A DNA stretch of 64,000 bases from NCBI GenBank assembly GCA_022827095.1, contig JAJDTP010000009.1, positions 1-64,000 of the forward strand. Reading direction: 5' to 3'. The translations under genes and the position numbers were made by a program. This DNA comes from Dehalococcoidia bacterium. GTDB lineage: Bacteria; Chloroflexota; Dehalococcoidia; Lucifugimonadales; UBA3495. Within the stretch, counting starts at the first letter, position 1; every line of letters begins with the position of its first letter. Of this stretch, positions 17,533 to 26,287 are shown piece after piece. A model generated the notes under the pieces. It saw only the letters and a list, made by a program, of their open reading frames with translations, made no database searches and was not told where the DNA came from.

Positions 17533-18246
17533 TTACTCCGGCTTCATCCCCTGGAGTGTCCCCACATCTACGGAGAGGCCGGGCCCCATGGACGAGGTGA
17601 TGTATGCCGACTTGATGAAAGCGCCCTTGACCGCGTCCGGGCGCTCACGCATGACGGAGTCCATGAACACGGTAAGGTTGTCCATCAAGGCGTCGGTCTC
17701 AAAGGAGGACTTGCCAAACTGCCCGTGGATGATGGCGGTCCGGTCGGTGCGAAACTCGAGACGGCCGGCCTTGGATTCCTGGATGACGCGCGGCAGGTCA
17801 CGGGCGGGAACGAGAGTGCCGGTACGAGGGTTGGGCATCAGCCCCCGGCGGCCCAGGACGCGACCCAATCGGCCGATCTTGGACATGATTTCCGGGATCG
17901 CCAGCCCAACGTCAAACTCAACCCAGCCGCTTTCAACCTGGGCGATCAGGTCGTCGTCGCCCACATAGTCGGCGCCGGCCTGGCGGGCGATGTCGGCGGC
18001 CTCGCCGTTGGCGAACACCAGCACGCGCACCTGCTTGCCCAGCCCGTGAGGAAGGACGGTGACGCCGCGAACCTGTTGCTCGGCGTGGCGCACGTCAGCG
18101 TTGGTGCGGAGATGGACCTCCATGGTCTCGTCGAACTTGGCGGTGGAAAGTTCCTTCACCAGGTCGATGGCTTCTCGAGGCTGGTAAACGCTGTCCTCCG
18201 GAACACGCTCGGCAACGGCGGTGTAGCGTCGGCTGTGCTTGGGCAT
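17533..18246 (-). CDS. rplA: 50S ribosomal protein L1
   Basis: A 237-residue L1 with the canonical N-terminal helix (RRYTAVAERV), KFDETMEVHLRTNADVRHAEQ, VLVFANGEAADIARQAGAD, and the C-terminal YITSSMGPGLSVDVGTL. It forms the mobile L1 stalk at the ribosomal E site and in many bacteria represses its own rplKA mRNA. It lies downstream of rplK by 47 bases in the same transcription unit. Confidence 0.96.
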   Translation of the reverse strand: MPKHSRRYTAVAERVPEDSVYQPREAIDLVKELSTAKFDETMEVHLRTNADVRHAEQQVRGVTVLPHGLGKQVRVLVFANGEAADIARQAGADYVGDDDLIAQVESGWVEFDVGLAIPEIMSKIGRLGRVLGRRGLMPNPRTGTLVPARDLPRVIQESKAGRLEFRTDRTAIIHGQFGKSSFETDALMDNLTVFMDSVMRERPDAVKGAFIKSAYITSSMGPGLSVDVGTLQGMKPE

Positions 18247-18293
18247 TTTCGATTCTCCCTGGTAGCGTTTCCGGGAATTGAACAGCGCTGGCG

Positions 18294-18722
18294 TCAGTCG
18301 TCTTCGACCGTAATCCCCATGCTGCGGGCGGTGCCGGCGATGATGTTCATGGCCTGTTCGACGGAGTTGGCGTTGAGGTCCTTGAGCTTCTCCTCCGCGA
18401 TGCCACGCAGGACTTCGTTGGTGACGGTTACGCCGATAGGCGCGCGTGCGTCCCCCTGACCCTTCTCGATGCCGGCGGCGCGGCGCAAGAGGTCCGAAGC
18501 CGGAGGGGTTCGGGTGACGAAGGTAAAGGAGCGGTCCTGGTACACGGTCAGATGGACGGGCACGATGGTGCCGGACTGGCTGCCGGTGCGTTCGTTGTAC
18601 TCCTTGACGAAGGCCATGATGTTGACGCCGTGCTGACCCAATGCCGGACCCACCGGCGGCGCGGGCGTAGCCTTGCCTGCTTCCAGCTGGAGCTTGATGA
18701 CGGCGAGTACTTTCTTTGCCAC
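18294..18722 (-). CDS. rplK: 50S ribosomal protein L11
   Basis: A 142-residue L11. The N-terminal domain contains the Pro-rich [20 protein letters not shown] segment; the C-terminal rRNA-binding domain contains [18 protein letters not shown] and [18 protein letters not shown]. It binds the GTPase centre of 23S rRNA. It follows nusG in the expected order. Confidence 0.96.
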   Translation of the reverse strand: MAKKVLAVIKLQLEAGKATPAPPVGPALGQHGVNIMAFVKEYNERTGSQSGTIVPVHLTVYQDRSFTFVTRTPPASDLLRRAAGIEKGQGDARAPIGVTVTNEVLRGIAEEKLKDLNANSVEQAMNIIAGTARSMGITVEDD

Positions 18723-18785
18723 TGATGGCCTCCGGTTGTCCTGATTTTAGGCGCGCGGACCAGGGTCCGCGTTGGGAGGATGGGA

Positions 18786-19346
18786 TCAGGCCTTTTCCAC
18801 CTGGGTGAAGTCCAGTTCCACGGGGGTTTCGCGGCCGAAAACGGAGATCAGAACGGTGACCTGCCCCCGGTGTTCGTCCACCTCTTCGACGCGACCAAGC
18901 ATGTCGGCAAAGGGGCCTTCGGAGATCCGTACCGTGTCTCCCTGCGCCAGGCCGATGACGGCGCGCGGCTCGCCGGAGGCGACGCGGTCCAGGATGTCAT
19001 CAACCTCGCGGTCGTCCAGCGGGACCGGACGCGGGCGGTCGCCGCCCTCTTCCTCGGCCGAAATGAACCCCGTCACGCCGGTGGTATTTCTTACCAGGAA
19101 CCAGGCCTCGTCGTCCATGACCATCTGGACCAGGATGTAGCCCGGAAACAGCTTGCGGCGCTGCTTGGTTCGCTCACCCTTGTTGCGGGTGATCTCGTCC
19201 TCGGCCGGCACCTCGACGCGGGTTATCCGGTCGTCCATGCCGAGGCTCTGTCGGCGCAGGTCAAGGTTCCGCTTGACCATATCTTCCTGACCCGTATAGG
19301 TGTGGACGATGTACCAGCGCAGGTCGTCGGGATGCGTTGTGGTCAT
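18786..19346 (-). CDS. nusG: transcription termination/antitermination protein NusG
   Basis: A 186-residue NusG. The NGN domain starts RWYIVHTYTGQED and includes KLFPGYILVQMVMDDEAW and VRNTTGVTGF; the C-terminal KOW domain has GDTVRISEGPFADMLGRVEE. It binds RNA polymerase and couples it to Rho or to the ribosome. It sits between secE and rplK as in most bacteria. About 20 acidic residues separate NGN and KOW, normal for the family. Confidence 0.95.
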   Translation of the reverse strand: MTTTHPDDLRWYIVHTYTGQEDMVKRNLDLRRQSLGMDDRITRVEVPAEDEITRNKGERTKQRRKLFPGYILVQMVMDDEAWFLVRNTTGVTGFISAEEEGGDRPRPVPLDDREVDDILDRVASGEPRAVIGLAQGDTVRISEGPFADMLGRVEEVDEHRGQVTVLISVFGRETPVELDFTQVEKA

Positions 19347-19471
19347 TGTTTCAATCTCAGTGGGCGAGAATGGAGCGGCCCCAAGAAAGTGCCGGCCCCA
19401 TTGACGCCGGCGCTAAGGGCGGTCTCCGGAGATACCGCAGCGAGGCGTGAGCGCGCCGAACCCGGTCAGGG

Positions 19472-19726
19472 TCAGAAAGGCAACTGCCGCAGGCCGATAA
19501 CGAAACTCATCCCGAAGTCGAAAACCCGGTCCAACAGACCGAGGAAGAAGCCCATGATCACGGACAGCACGATGACGATGACCGTGAGCCGGGCCGTTTC
19601 TTCCTTACTCGGCCAGACCGATTTCCGAAGTTCGGACGCGGTTTCACGCAGGAAGCCGATCGGGCCGACCCTCCCCACCGCGCGGGGAGAGATCGGCGAC
19701 GGTCGTCTGGTCGATGCACGGGCCAC
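19472..19726 (-). CDS. secE: preprotein translocase subunit SecE
   Basis: An 84-residue SecE with GFLRETASELRKSVWPSKEE (the conserved amphipathic helix) followed by a single transmembrane segment, LTVIVIVLSVIMGFFLGLLD. It clamps SecY in the translocon. The start codon is GTG at 19726, six bases after the rpmG stop. The gene before nusG is secE in most bacteria, which supports the call. Confidence 0.92.
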   Translation of the reverse strand: MARASTRRPSPISPRAVGRVGPIGFLRETASELRKSVWPSKEETARLTVIVIVLSVIMGFFLGLLDRVFDFGMSFVIGLRQLPF

Positions 19727-19732
19727 GGGCCG

Positions 19733-19903
19733 CTACCTCACTTCCCGATGGACCTGATGGCCCCGACAGCGGCTGCAGTACTTCCGCAATTCCATGCGGG
19801 TCGTATGGCTGCGCCGGTTCTTGATGGTCGAGTAGTTGCGCTCTCGGCAGTCGGTACACTGCAACGTGATGACCTGCCGGGCGTCGGTTGACTTGCGGGC
19901 CAT
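19733..19903 (-). CDS. rpmG: 50S ribosomal protein L33
   Basis: A 56-residue protein translated by hand from ATG 19903 to TAG 19733. It opens [19 protein letters not shown], has the [20 protein letters not shown] core of L33, and keeps the zinc-ribbon cysteines (CTDC and CSRC), so it is the Zn-binding form. It lies four bases after the tuf stop and six bases before secE, in the common tuf-rpmG-secE-nusG order. Confidence 0.93.
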   Translation of the reverse strand: MARKSTDARQVITLQCTDCRERNYSTIKNRRSHTTRMELRKYCSRCRGHQVHREVR

Positions 19904-19907
19904 GGGA

Positions 19908-21092
19908 TCACTCCAGCAATCGGGTGAACACGCCGGCGCCGACGGTACGGCCGCCCTCGCGGATGGCGAAGCGGAGTCCCTCTTCGACGGCGATCGGGGT
20001 GATGAGGTTCACGGTCATGGTAATGTTATCACCGGGCATGACCATTTCCACGCCGTCGGGCAAGGCGATCTCGCCGGTGATGTCGCTGGTGCGGATGTAG
20101 AACTGGGGCTTGTAGCCGGTGAAGAAGGGGGTGTGGCGGCCGCCTTCAGCCTGGCTCAGCACGTACACCTCGGCCTCAGCCTTGCGGTATGGGCGCATGG
20201 AACCGGGCGCCACCAGCACCTGGCCGCGCTCAACCTCGTCTCGGTCCACGCCGCGGAGCAGCACACCGACGGCGTCGCCGGCTTCAGTGGTGTCGAGAAG
20301 CTTGTGGAACATTTCCAAACCGGTGGCCACGGTCTTGCGAACGTCACCGGAGCGGATGATTTCCACTTCCTGGCCAACGTTGAGCTGTCCGCGCTCGACG
20401 CGACCAGTGACGACGGTGCCGCGGCCCTTGATGCCGAAGACGTCCTCAATGGGCATCAGGAACGGCTGGTCGGTGACGCGGGACGGCTGCGGGATGTAGT
20501 CGTCCATGGTCGCGACCAGTTCACGCACCTGCTCCATGGCGTCGGCGTCGCCCTCGAGGGCCTTCAGGCCGCTGACGCGGACGATGGGGGTATCGTCGCC
20601 GGGGAAGTCGTAGGTGCTGAGCAGCTCGCGAACCTCGAGCTCCACCAGTTCCAGCAACACTTCGTCGACCATCATGTCGACCTTGATGAGCGCAACGACG
20701 ATGGAGGGCACTTCGACCTGACGCGCCAACAGGATGTGCTCCCGGGTCTGGGGCATGGGGCCGTCGGGAGCGGACACGACCAGGACCGCGCCGTCCATCT
20801 GGGCTGCGCCGGTGATCATGTTCTTGATGTAGTCGGCGTGGCCTGGGCAGTCAACGTGGGCGTAGTGCCGACTCTCGGTCTCGTATTCCACGTGGGCGAT
20901 GGCGATGGTGATACCGCGGGCCCGTTCTTCCGGCGCGTTGTCGATGCTGTCGAAACTGCGGAAGCTGGCGTTGTTCTCCTGAGACAGCACGTTGGTGATA
21001 GCGGCGGTCAGGGTGGTCTTGCCGTGGTCGACGTGACCGATAGTTCCCACGTTGACGTGGGGCTTGGAACGGTCGAAGACTTGCTTAGCCAT
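19908..21092 (-). CDS. tuf: elongation factor Tu
   Basis: A 394-residue EF-Tu. G1 GHVDHGKT (19-26), G3 DCPG (81-84) and all three domains are present. Domain 2 has [13 protein letters not shown] and domain 3 [16 protein letters not shown]. Two GTP-specificity motifs deviate: the G4 box N-K-x-D reads I136-K-V-D139, and G5 S-A-L reads S174-G-L. Switch I reads ITIAI instead of ITINT, which I recall also from Dehalococcoidia. The Asn-to-Ile change comes from one base (AAC to ATC at 20687-20685). It is first in the protein-coding part of the tRNA-tuf-rpmG-secE-nusG unit. Confidence 0.95.
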   Translation of the reverse strand: MAKQVFDRSKPHVNVGTIGHVDHGKTTLTAAITNVLSQENNASFRSFDSIDNAPEERARGITIAIAHVEYETESRHYAHVDCPGHADYIKNMITGAAQMDGAVLVVSAPDGPMPQTREHILLARQVEVPSIVVALIKVDMMVDEVLLELVELEVRELLSTYDFPGDDTPIVRVSGLKALEGDADAMEQVRELVATMDDYIPQPSRVTDQPFLMPIEDVFGIKGRGTVVTGRVERGQLNVGQEVEIIRSGDVRKTVATGLEMFHKLLDTTEAGDAVGVLLRGVDRDEVERGQVLVAPGSMRPYRKAEAEVYVLSQAEGGRHTPFFTGYKPQFYIRTSDITGEIALPDGVEMVMPGDNITMTVNLITPIAVEEGLRFAIREGGRTVGAGVFTRLLE

Positions 21093-21173
21093 GGTGGCGG
21101 GTTACTCCTTGCTCCTTGTTGGTGGTTGCTTCGTTCCGGCCCGCGGGACCTCCCTGCGGGTTGTTGACGCCGG

Positions 21174-21248
21174 TGGAGCCCAAGGGCGGAATCGAACCGC
21201 CGACCCCGTTCTTACCAAGAACGTGCTCTACCTCTGAGCTACTTGGGC
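21174..21248 (-). tRNA. tRNA-Thr (anticodon GGT)
   Basis: Acceptor stem GCCCAAG/CTTGGGC, D arm GCTC...GAGC, anticodon arm CGTTC-TTGGTAA-GAACG with anticodon GGT, and T arm GGCGG-TTCGATT-CCGCC. CCA is encoded. It lies between tuf and tRNA-Tyr on the same strand, in the tRNA cluster that leads the tuf operon. Confidence 0.95.
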
Positions 21249-21275
21249 GGATGGAATGCTGTTTTCGACAATAAG

Positions 21276-21363
21276 TGGTGGAGGGGGCAGGATTCGAACC
21301 TGCGAAGCCCGTCAGGGCGCCAGATTTACAGTCTGGTGGCTTTAACCACTCACCCACCCCTCC
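21276..21363 (-). tRNA. tRNA-Tyr (anticodon GTA)
   Basis: A class II tRNA of 88 bases with a long variable arm (CGCCC-TGA-CGGGC region). Acceptor GGAGGGG/CCCCTCC; anticodon arm CCAGA-CTGTAAA-TCTGG with anticodon GTA; T loop TTCGAAT. CCA is encoded after the discriminator A. Confidence 0.95.
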
Positions 21364-21409
21364 GTGTATTTGTTCCCGGACAGATGATCCAGTTTCGATA
21401 ATTTCGATT

Positions 21410-21485
21410 TGGAGCCCCAGAGGGGACTCGAACCCCTAACCTGCCGATTACAAATCGGCTGCGCTGCCAATTGCGCCACCGGGGC
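21410..21485 (-). tRNA. tRNA-Thr (anticodon TGT)
   Basis: Acceptor GCCCCGG/CTGGGGC with one G-T pair, anticodon arm GCCGA-TTTGTAA-TCGGC giving TGT, T arm AGGGG-TTCGAGT-CCCCT, CCA encoded. First RNA of the tRNA-Thr, tRNA-Tyr, tRNA-Thr, tuf series. Confidence 0.95.
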
Positions 21486-21533
21486 GCGAGGTTGGCTCCG
21501 CTGAGCCCGACCGGCTAAACCGCGCCATAAGCT

Positions 21534-21560
21534 AAAAAAGCCCCGGCAACTTCCGGGGCC
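21534..21560 (-). terminator. intrinsic terminator upstream of the tRNA cluster
   Basis: On the minus strand GCCCCGG-AAGTTG-CCGGGGC is followed by six T residues. It lies downstream of the glutamine synthetase-like gene (stop near 21778) and upstream of tRNA-Thr, so it most likely ends the former transcript. The rest of the 292-base gap at 21486-21777 shows nothing else I can name. Confidence 0.75.
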
Positions 21561-21777
21561 TTCCGGTTTTCGCCAATCAATAAATAGATTACGGAACGCG
21601 GCCCAAATTGTCAATGCTATTCGACCGTTTTAACCGTTCAGAGTCCGCCAGGTGACCTCCCCGGAGTAGTCATGATTCGCCTGAAACCGGAGCGCTGCAA
21701 GGCGTTGGCACCGGCTTTAGCTGATATGACGATCCTTCGCCGGACGGGCGCTGAACCGCAAAAATTTATCAGGGAGA

Positions 21778-23148
21778 TCAAATCCGTTCAAAGTAGCGCG
21801 TCCGCTCCCAATCGGTGACCGCGCGCTGATAGGCAGCGGCCTCGGTTGAGAAGAAGTGCGCGTAATGCGTCACGACGTCAGCGCCGAAGGCTGACCGGGC
21901 CAGTGCGCTACGCTCGAAGTTCCTGATAGCCTCTTCCAGACTCGACGGCAGCACCGCCTCTTCTTGCGCCGAGTAGACGTCGCCCAGATATGCTGGAGGC
22001 GGCTCAATCCGTTGCTCGATGCCGGCCAATCCGGATGCGACAACCGCCGCGTAAGCAAGATACGGGTTGACGTCCGCTCCCGGGATCCGGCACTCGATGC
22101 GCAGGCTGGGACCGGTTCCCACAATCCGGAAGCCTGCGGTGCGGTTGTCGGGGGACCATGCTGGCGCCGTCGGAGCCCAGCTTCCAGCCTGGAACCGCTT
22201 GTATGAGTTCACGGTGGGCGCGTAACAAACCATCAATTCCGGCGCGTACCGCATCCACCCGCCCAGGAACCACCGAAACTCATCGGAACAGGCTATTCCG
22301 GCCAAATTACTCTCCCCCGGGAAGGCGTTGACTAACTCGCCGTTCTCCTCGCTCCACAGGCTCACGTGAAGGTGGGAACTGGAACCGGCCTGGGTGGCGT
22401 CCGGCTTGGCCATGAAGGTGGCGCTGCATCCGAGCCGGTCCGAAATCTCCTTGATGGCCTGCTTGAGCACCGCGTGCCGGTCCGCCATTTCCATCACGGG
22501 AGCGTAGCGGACGTTCAACTCGTGCTGCCCGCGGCCAAACTCTCCCTTGGTAGATTCAATGGGAACCCCGGATGCCGCCAGGTTGCGGCGGAAGGCGCCG
22601 TTCAGGTCCTCGGTGCGGGCCGCCTGCAGCAAATGGTAGTCCTCGATGTACCATCCGGCTTCCGGCAAGTCACGGTATCCGCTCTTTGCCGCGTCAATGT
22701 AGGACACTCGAAATTGGTAGTACTCCAACTCGGAGCCGGCCATGGCCTGAAAGCCCTTTGCGCCCAGCCGTTCCAGCTGTCTGCGCAGGATGGAACGGGG
22801 AGCCACGGCAACCGGCCGGTGGTCGGCTTGCAGTTCCGCATCGCAGATAACCAGCGCGGTGCGATCCAGCCACGCCAGCCGGCGTATCGTTGTCAGGTCC
22901 GGCGCCAGGTGTACGTCCCCGTAACCACGGTCCCAGTTGGCAAACTCATAGCCGGCGACCGGCTCCATATCCATGTCAACGGTGAACAGGTAGTCGCAGA
23001 CGTGGGTGCCGCCCGCCACCTCGGTCAGGAAAAACGAAGCATCCAGGCGTTTGCCAAGCAGCCGCCCGTACAGGTCCGGGAACGCCAGAATCACCGTGTC
23101 TATCGAGCCGTCGCCAACCGCCGATTGCAACCCGGCGATATCCAACAT
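21778..23148 (-). CDS. glutamine synthetase family protein (gamma-glutamylpolyamine synthetase-like)
   Basis: A GS-fold ligase of about 456 residues. It opens IDTVILAFPDLYGRLLGKRL, the D-x-x-G-R-x-x-G-K-R motif typical of the PuuA/GlnA3-like branch. It then has GSELEYYQF (metal-binding Glu), GEFGRGQHELNVRYAP, and KPDATQAGSSSHLHVSLW. These members join glutamate to amines rather than to ammonia. I chose ATG 23148: the longer frame to 23364 overlaps tRNA-Gly on the other strand. GTG starts between 23148 and 23175 remain possible. Confidence 0.85.
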   Translation of the reverse strand: MLDIAGLQSAVGDGSIDTVILAFPDLYGRLLGKRLDASFFLTEVAGGTHVCDYLFTVDMDMEPVAGYEFANWDRGYGDVHLAPDLTTIRRLAWLDRTALVICDAELQADHRPVAVAPRSILRRQLERLGAKGFQAMAGSELEYYQFRVSYIDAAKSGYRDLPEAGWYIEDYHLLQAARTEDLNGAFRRNLAASGVPIESTKGEFGRGQHELNVRYAPVMEMADRHAVLKQAIKEISDRLGCSATFMAKPDATQAGSSSHLHVSLWSEENGELVNAFPGESNLAGIACSDEFRWFLGGWMRYAPELMVCYAPTVNSYKRFQAGSWAPTAPAWSPDNRTAGFRIVGTGPSLRIECRIPGADVNPYLAYAAVVASGLAGIEQRIEPPPAYLGDVYSAQEEAVLPSSLEEAIRNFERSALARSAFGADVVTHYAHFFSTEAAAYQRAVTDWERTRYFERI

Positions 23149-23310
23149 CCCTAGAACTTGCTCGTCCTCCACTGGCACGGTTGTCGCCTCCGGCTGGCCC
23201 TTCGTTAAATCTTGCAGCGCATGGGCCGCTGTGACCCCATCCCGCGACGTCGTTGCTGCGGACAACCGGCTACGGACAACCGGCCCGCTGGTCGCGCTGC
23301 TGACATGGGT

Positions 23311-23316
23311 TATAAT
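23311..23316 (+). promoter_or_regulatory. -10 element of the tRNA-Gly promoter
   Basis: A perfect TATAAT hexamer 11 bases before the mature tRNA-Gly 5' end. The -35 region about 17 bases upstream (CTGGTC) is poor. Its position fits initiation a few bases before the tRNA. Confidence 0.6.
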
Positions 23317-23327
23317 GGATCTACTGA

Positions 23328-23401
23328 GCGGGCGTAGCTTAGTGGTAAAGCCCCAGCCTTCCAAGCTGGCTACGTGGGTTCGATTCCCATCGCCCGCTCC
23401 A
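23328..23401 (+). tRNA. tRNA-Gly (anticodon TCC)
   Basis: Acceptor GCGGGCG/CGCCCGC, anticodon arm CCAGC-CTTCCAA-GCTGG with anticodon TCC, T arm GTGGG-TTCGATT-CCCAT, CCA encoded. It is on the strand opposite both flanking protein genes, with its own TATAAT upstream. Confidence 0.95.
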
Positions 23402-23426
23402 TATTTTTGTCCGCGCCGCCCTTGGG

Positions 23427-24122
23427 TCAGCCCCCATCCGACACCGTGATCTGCCGGTCGCCAATGGGCTGCGGCGGCCGGTTATTCGGCCCGTGGGTCA
23501 GCGATTGCAGTATGTCCACCTGGTCCGCTGACACGGTTCCGATGCTCTGCATGACCATCCACCGCACCCCTTCCGAGCACGGCGGCGTGGTCAGCGAACC
23601 GCGGTACCCGTAATAGCCGCTATGCGACGGCTCGTATTCCGCCGCGTTCGGGCCGCCACCAACGTCGGCTTCCACCCCCGTCGCCGGAGCCAGGCCCAAC
23701 AGATCCTCCACCAGGGGACTGGGGTTGCCCAGCCGGAACAGTAGCCCCACAACGGCCAGGTTGCCGTCAGCATCCTGGTGCACCAGGTGAAGCTCAGCCG
23801 CGAAGGTTTCGCCGTCCAGCAGATGCTCTCCAGGGGAATGGTAATGAACGCCCAGCAACTCGTAGCGGCGTCTACCCACCGACACCCCGCTGCCGGGGTC
23901 GAAATCCAGGTAAACGGTGTGCCCGTTGTTGCGGGCCTGCACAGCAACGGTCGTGTAGTCGAAAGTCACCGTTTCGGTCCCGCCCGAGACGTATCCGGCC
24001 AAGTTCACCGGCGACTGCTCAACTCCTGCGGAACACAGGTTGTAGTCGGAGGACAGGCAGCCCCATCTATCAGGGCCAATCTCACCGGCGTAACCCCATT
24101 CCGGGTGAGTTTCGGTTGCCAT
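23427..24122 (-). CDS. alpha-class carbonic anhydrase
   Basis: A 231-residue enzyme for CO2/bicarbonate interconversion. The zinc histidines are in GVHYHSPGEH and ELHLVHQD; the gatekeeper Thr region is GSLTTPPCSEGVRW, and the N-terminus has the family's WGYAGEIGPDRWG and QSPVNL blocks. Alpha-class enzymes in bacteria are normally exported, but no signal peptide is visible: the protein opens MATETHPEWGYAG. It overlaps the upstream gene by ATGA, implying coupled translation. Confidence 0.9.
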   Translation of the reverse strand: MATETHPEWGYAGEIGPDRWGCLSSDYNLCSAGVEQSPVNLAGYVSGGTETVTFDYTTVAVQARNNGHTVYLDFDPGSGVSVGRRRYELLGVHYHSPGEHLLDGETFAAELHLVHQDADGNLAVVGLLFRLGNPSPLVEDLLGLAPATGVEADVGGGPNAAEYEPSHSGYYGYRGSLTTPPCSEGVRWMVMQSIGTVSADQVDILQSLTHGPNNRPPQPIGDRQITVSDGG

Positions 24123-24604
24123 CAGGTCGCCTCAGCGGCGGCCAGAGCGCGGAGGGCCGATTGCTGCAGGACATCAGAGTCCAAAGTGGCGCGCAATTCT
24201 CCGTCCTCACCCTGAGCGAAGCTCTCTTCCACGCGGAACTCTTCGATCAGCGCGGCGACAGCGGCCTGCCGTTGGTTCTCTACGGCGTCGGCAAGGGCGG
24301 TCAGGCGACCGTCGGCGATATGCCGGTCGATCTCGGCGGTGATCAACTCCTCCTCCACGATGCGGCGCTGAATCAGCCCGATGTTCTGGAGGTTGCGCCC
24401 GAGGTAACAGCCGCCGAACTGCATGATCTCGCACTCGCGGCCCTCGAGCCCGTCGATTTCAGCGAACCAGTGGTAGCGGGGCTCCAACTCGTGCTCGCTG
24501 AGGTAGTCGCGCACCTGCTGGTCTTCCGGCGCTGGGTCGGATGGATCGAACACCAGCTTGACCGTATGCATCATCAGGCCGGCGGGTTCTACGGTGATGT
24601 ACAT
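24122..24604 (-). CDS. uncharacterised protein coupled to carbonic anhydrase
   Basis: 160 residues from ATG 24604, which has AAAGGAGG upstream. I do not recognise the family. The N-terminal half is beta-rich with LMMHTVKLVFDP and a Trp-containing HELEPRYHWFAEIDG. The C-terminal half is strongly helical, acidic and Ala/Glu/Leu-rich with few glycines, possibly a coiled coil (EEELITAEIDRHIADGRLTA). Its stop overlaps the carbonic anhydrase start by four bases. The frame continues upstream to 24688 but into a dispersed repeat. Confidence 0.6.
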   Translation of the reverse strand: MYITVEPAGLMMHTVKLVFDPSDPAPEDQQVRDYLSEHELEPRYHWFAEIDGLEGRECEIMQFGGCYLGRNLQNIGLIQRRIVEEELITAEIDRHIADGRLTALADAVENQRQAAVAALIEEFRVEESFAQGEDGELRATLDSDVLQQSALRALAAAEAT

Positions 24605-24625
24605 ATCTGGCCTCCTTTTGTCGGA

Positions 24626-24693
24626 TGTCATTGCGAGTGTAGAGCGGCAATCTCGTCGGGATTGACACGTCGCTGTCGCTCCTCGCAATGACA
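24626..24693. repeat. short member of the TGTCATTGCGAG palindromic element family
   Basis: Starts TGTCATTGCGAG and ends CTCGCAATGACA, a 68-base inverted-repeat element whose inside reads GCGGCAATCTCG. It lies between the ketopantoate reductase-like gene and the 160-residue protein. Related longer copies lie at 37082, 38462, 44466 and 56766. No extended terminal repeat is seen here. Confidence 0.75.
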
Positions 24694-24698
24694 GAGTA

Positions 24699-25751
24699 TT
24701 AACCCTCGACCGCCCGAATGATGCGGTCGACGTTTTCCGGGCCGGGCGCTACGGTCTTGCTGTCGACAAGGCGCATGGCCTCAACGATGGCGTCATGGTA
24801 GGGCGTGGCGACTCCGGTTTCGCGGCCCTTCTCGCAGATCAGGCCGTTCATGAAATCGACCTCGGACTTGCGTCCCTTGTGCACGTCCTGGGCCATGGAG
24901 GCCAGCCAGTTCACGCGTCCGCCGGACTGGGACAGCTTCCCATCCAGCTCCTCGAACACGTCACCAGTGTCGGCATCCGCCCAGAACTCCGCGGGCGTGC
25001 CGTTGATCTCCACTACCTTGAGCCCCTGGGCCAGGCCGACCTGAGCGCCCTCCTTGGCCAAGTTGATGCGGATGCGGCGTATCCTGGCATCGCCGGCCAT
25101 TTCCTGGCTGCCCAGTTGGCTCATGGCAGAGATGGCGTTGCCCATGCCGTTCTGGCACAGCTTGGCCCAGCGTTCGCCGGGCAGGTTGTCGGTGGCGTAG
25201 GCCGCGTCGATGTGGTCCAGCTTGGCAGCCAGCGCCTCGGAACGCGGGGTGAGGGCTCCGGTGAACTCGCCGATGCGGAACACGGTGTGGCCGTGGTCCC
25301 GCCCGGGCGCGCCGCCGCGGTTCACGTGGGCCGGCTCCCAGAGGGCCACCTCGATGTGGGAGGCGATGCAGCCCAACTGCCGGTCTTCGCCAACGATGTT
25401 GGCGATGGTGGGGTCGTTCCAGCAGTTCTGGATGGACACGAACGCGCCGTCGTCCTTCACGTACCGCTTGATGAAGTGGGTCGCCCACTCGGTGTCGTAG
25501 GACTTGACGGTGATGAAGGCGTAGTCGAAGGGTTCGGTGATGTTCTGGGCGTCGGTCAGGTGCATGGCGTTGACCGGCACGGTGAAATCGCCCTGGCTGC
25601 CGCTGGCGCGCAGGCCCTCGGCGCGCATCTTTTCCACGTGCTCGGGCCACATGTCGATGAAGGTGATGTCGTCCTCGCCGGCCTGAACGAGAAACGCGCC
25701 GACGTAGCTGCCCACGGCGCCGGGGCCCATTATTACGATGCGGTCTGCCAT
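24699..25751 (-). CDS. ketopantoate reductase family protein
   Basis: A 350-residue ApbA/PanE-type reductase. It opens with IVIMGPGAVGSYVGAFLVQAG, a G-x-G-x-x-G NADPH-binding motif, and has the family's C-terminal all-helical domain (WAKLCQNGMGNAISAMSQLG; catalytic Lys region). Real PanE proteins are about 300 residues; this one is longer, and paralogues of this type in Chloroflexi act on unknown 2-oxo acids. No other pantothenate gene is adjacent, so panE itself is not assigned. Confidence 0.8.
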   Translation of the reverse strand: MADRIVIMGPGAVGSYVGAFLVQAGEDDITFIDMWPEHVEKMRAEGLRASGSQGDFTVPVNAMHLTDAQNITEPFDYAFITVKSYDTEWATHFIKRYVKDDGAFVSIQNCWNDPTIANIVGEDRQLGCIASHIEVALWEPAHVNRGGAPGRDHGHTVFRIGEFTGALTPRSEALAAKLDHIDAAYATDNLPGERWAKLCQNGMGNAISAMSQLGSQEMAGDARIRRIRINLAKEGAQVGLAQGLKVVEINGTPAEFWADADTGDVFEELDGKLSQSGGRVNWLASMAQDVHKGRKSEVDFMNGLICEKGRETGVATPYHDAIVEAMRLVDSKTVAPGPENVDRIIRAVEG

Positions 25752-25795
25752 AGTGTCATCTCCGGGATGGTTTGGGGTTTTGTGAATGCCGGGGG

Positions 25796-26287
25796 TTAGC
25801 GTTCGGTTGGCGGCGGGAAATACTCTTGCAGCAGGTCGATGCCGTCGCTGACCGTGCCCGCCGATTGGATGACCACGGCATCGGTCAGGTCGCCTTCGTA
25901 AAAATGGGTGTTCAGGCTGTGGACCAACGCGGTTGCATTATTCAGCGCGATTTCCGCATCCGGGTCTAATTGCCCCACTAGGGAAGCTAATTCGCCGGCT
26001 ACCCGGTAGATCCCAACGTGACGGGACAGTTTTATCTGATGGTCAGCGCCGATGGCCTTGACGATTTGCGTGAAAGCGCCCCAGGATTTTTCGGCTGTTT
26101 GCAGATAATCGCTTTCGTCCAGACTGCGCTGAACGTGCTTGCGGTAATGGTCCAGGTTGGCGCGGTAGGTTGCCGCCTGGGCCGCCGCGTCTTCCGCAGA
26201 CAGCAACGTGTCCCAGCGCGGGGAAAAGGCGGCGCGGATAGCAGCAACGACTTGTTCGCTGGTGAAAGATGGTGGCGCGTTGCTCAT
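25796..26287 (-). CDS. PaREP1-like protein, tandem copy 2
   Basis: 163 residues, a close paralogue of the next gene. The central block SDYLQTAEKSWGAFTQIVKAIG followed by IKLSRH resembles PaREP1/HEPN-type domains, which have a small four-helix fold and the pattern D-Y-x-Q-x-x-E-K-x-W-G. It overlaps the upstream paralogue by ATGA. The function is unknown; HEPN domains are often RNases or RNA-binding, and the pair lies downstream of the Ro gene, but no active-site R-x4-6-H is clear. Confidence 0.6.
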   Translation of the reverse strand: MSNAPPSFTSEQVVAAIRAAFSPRWDTLLSAEDAAAQAATYRANLDHYRKHVQRSLDESDYLQTAEKSWGAFTQIVKAIGADHQIKLSRHVGIYRVAGELASLVGQLDPDAEIALNNATALVHSLNTHFYEGDLTDAVVIQSAGTVSDGIDLLQEYFPPPTER

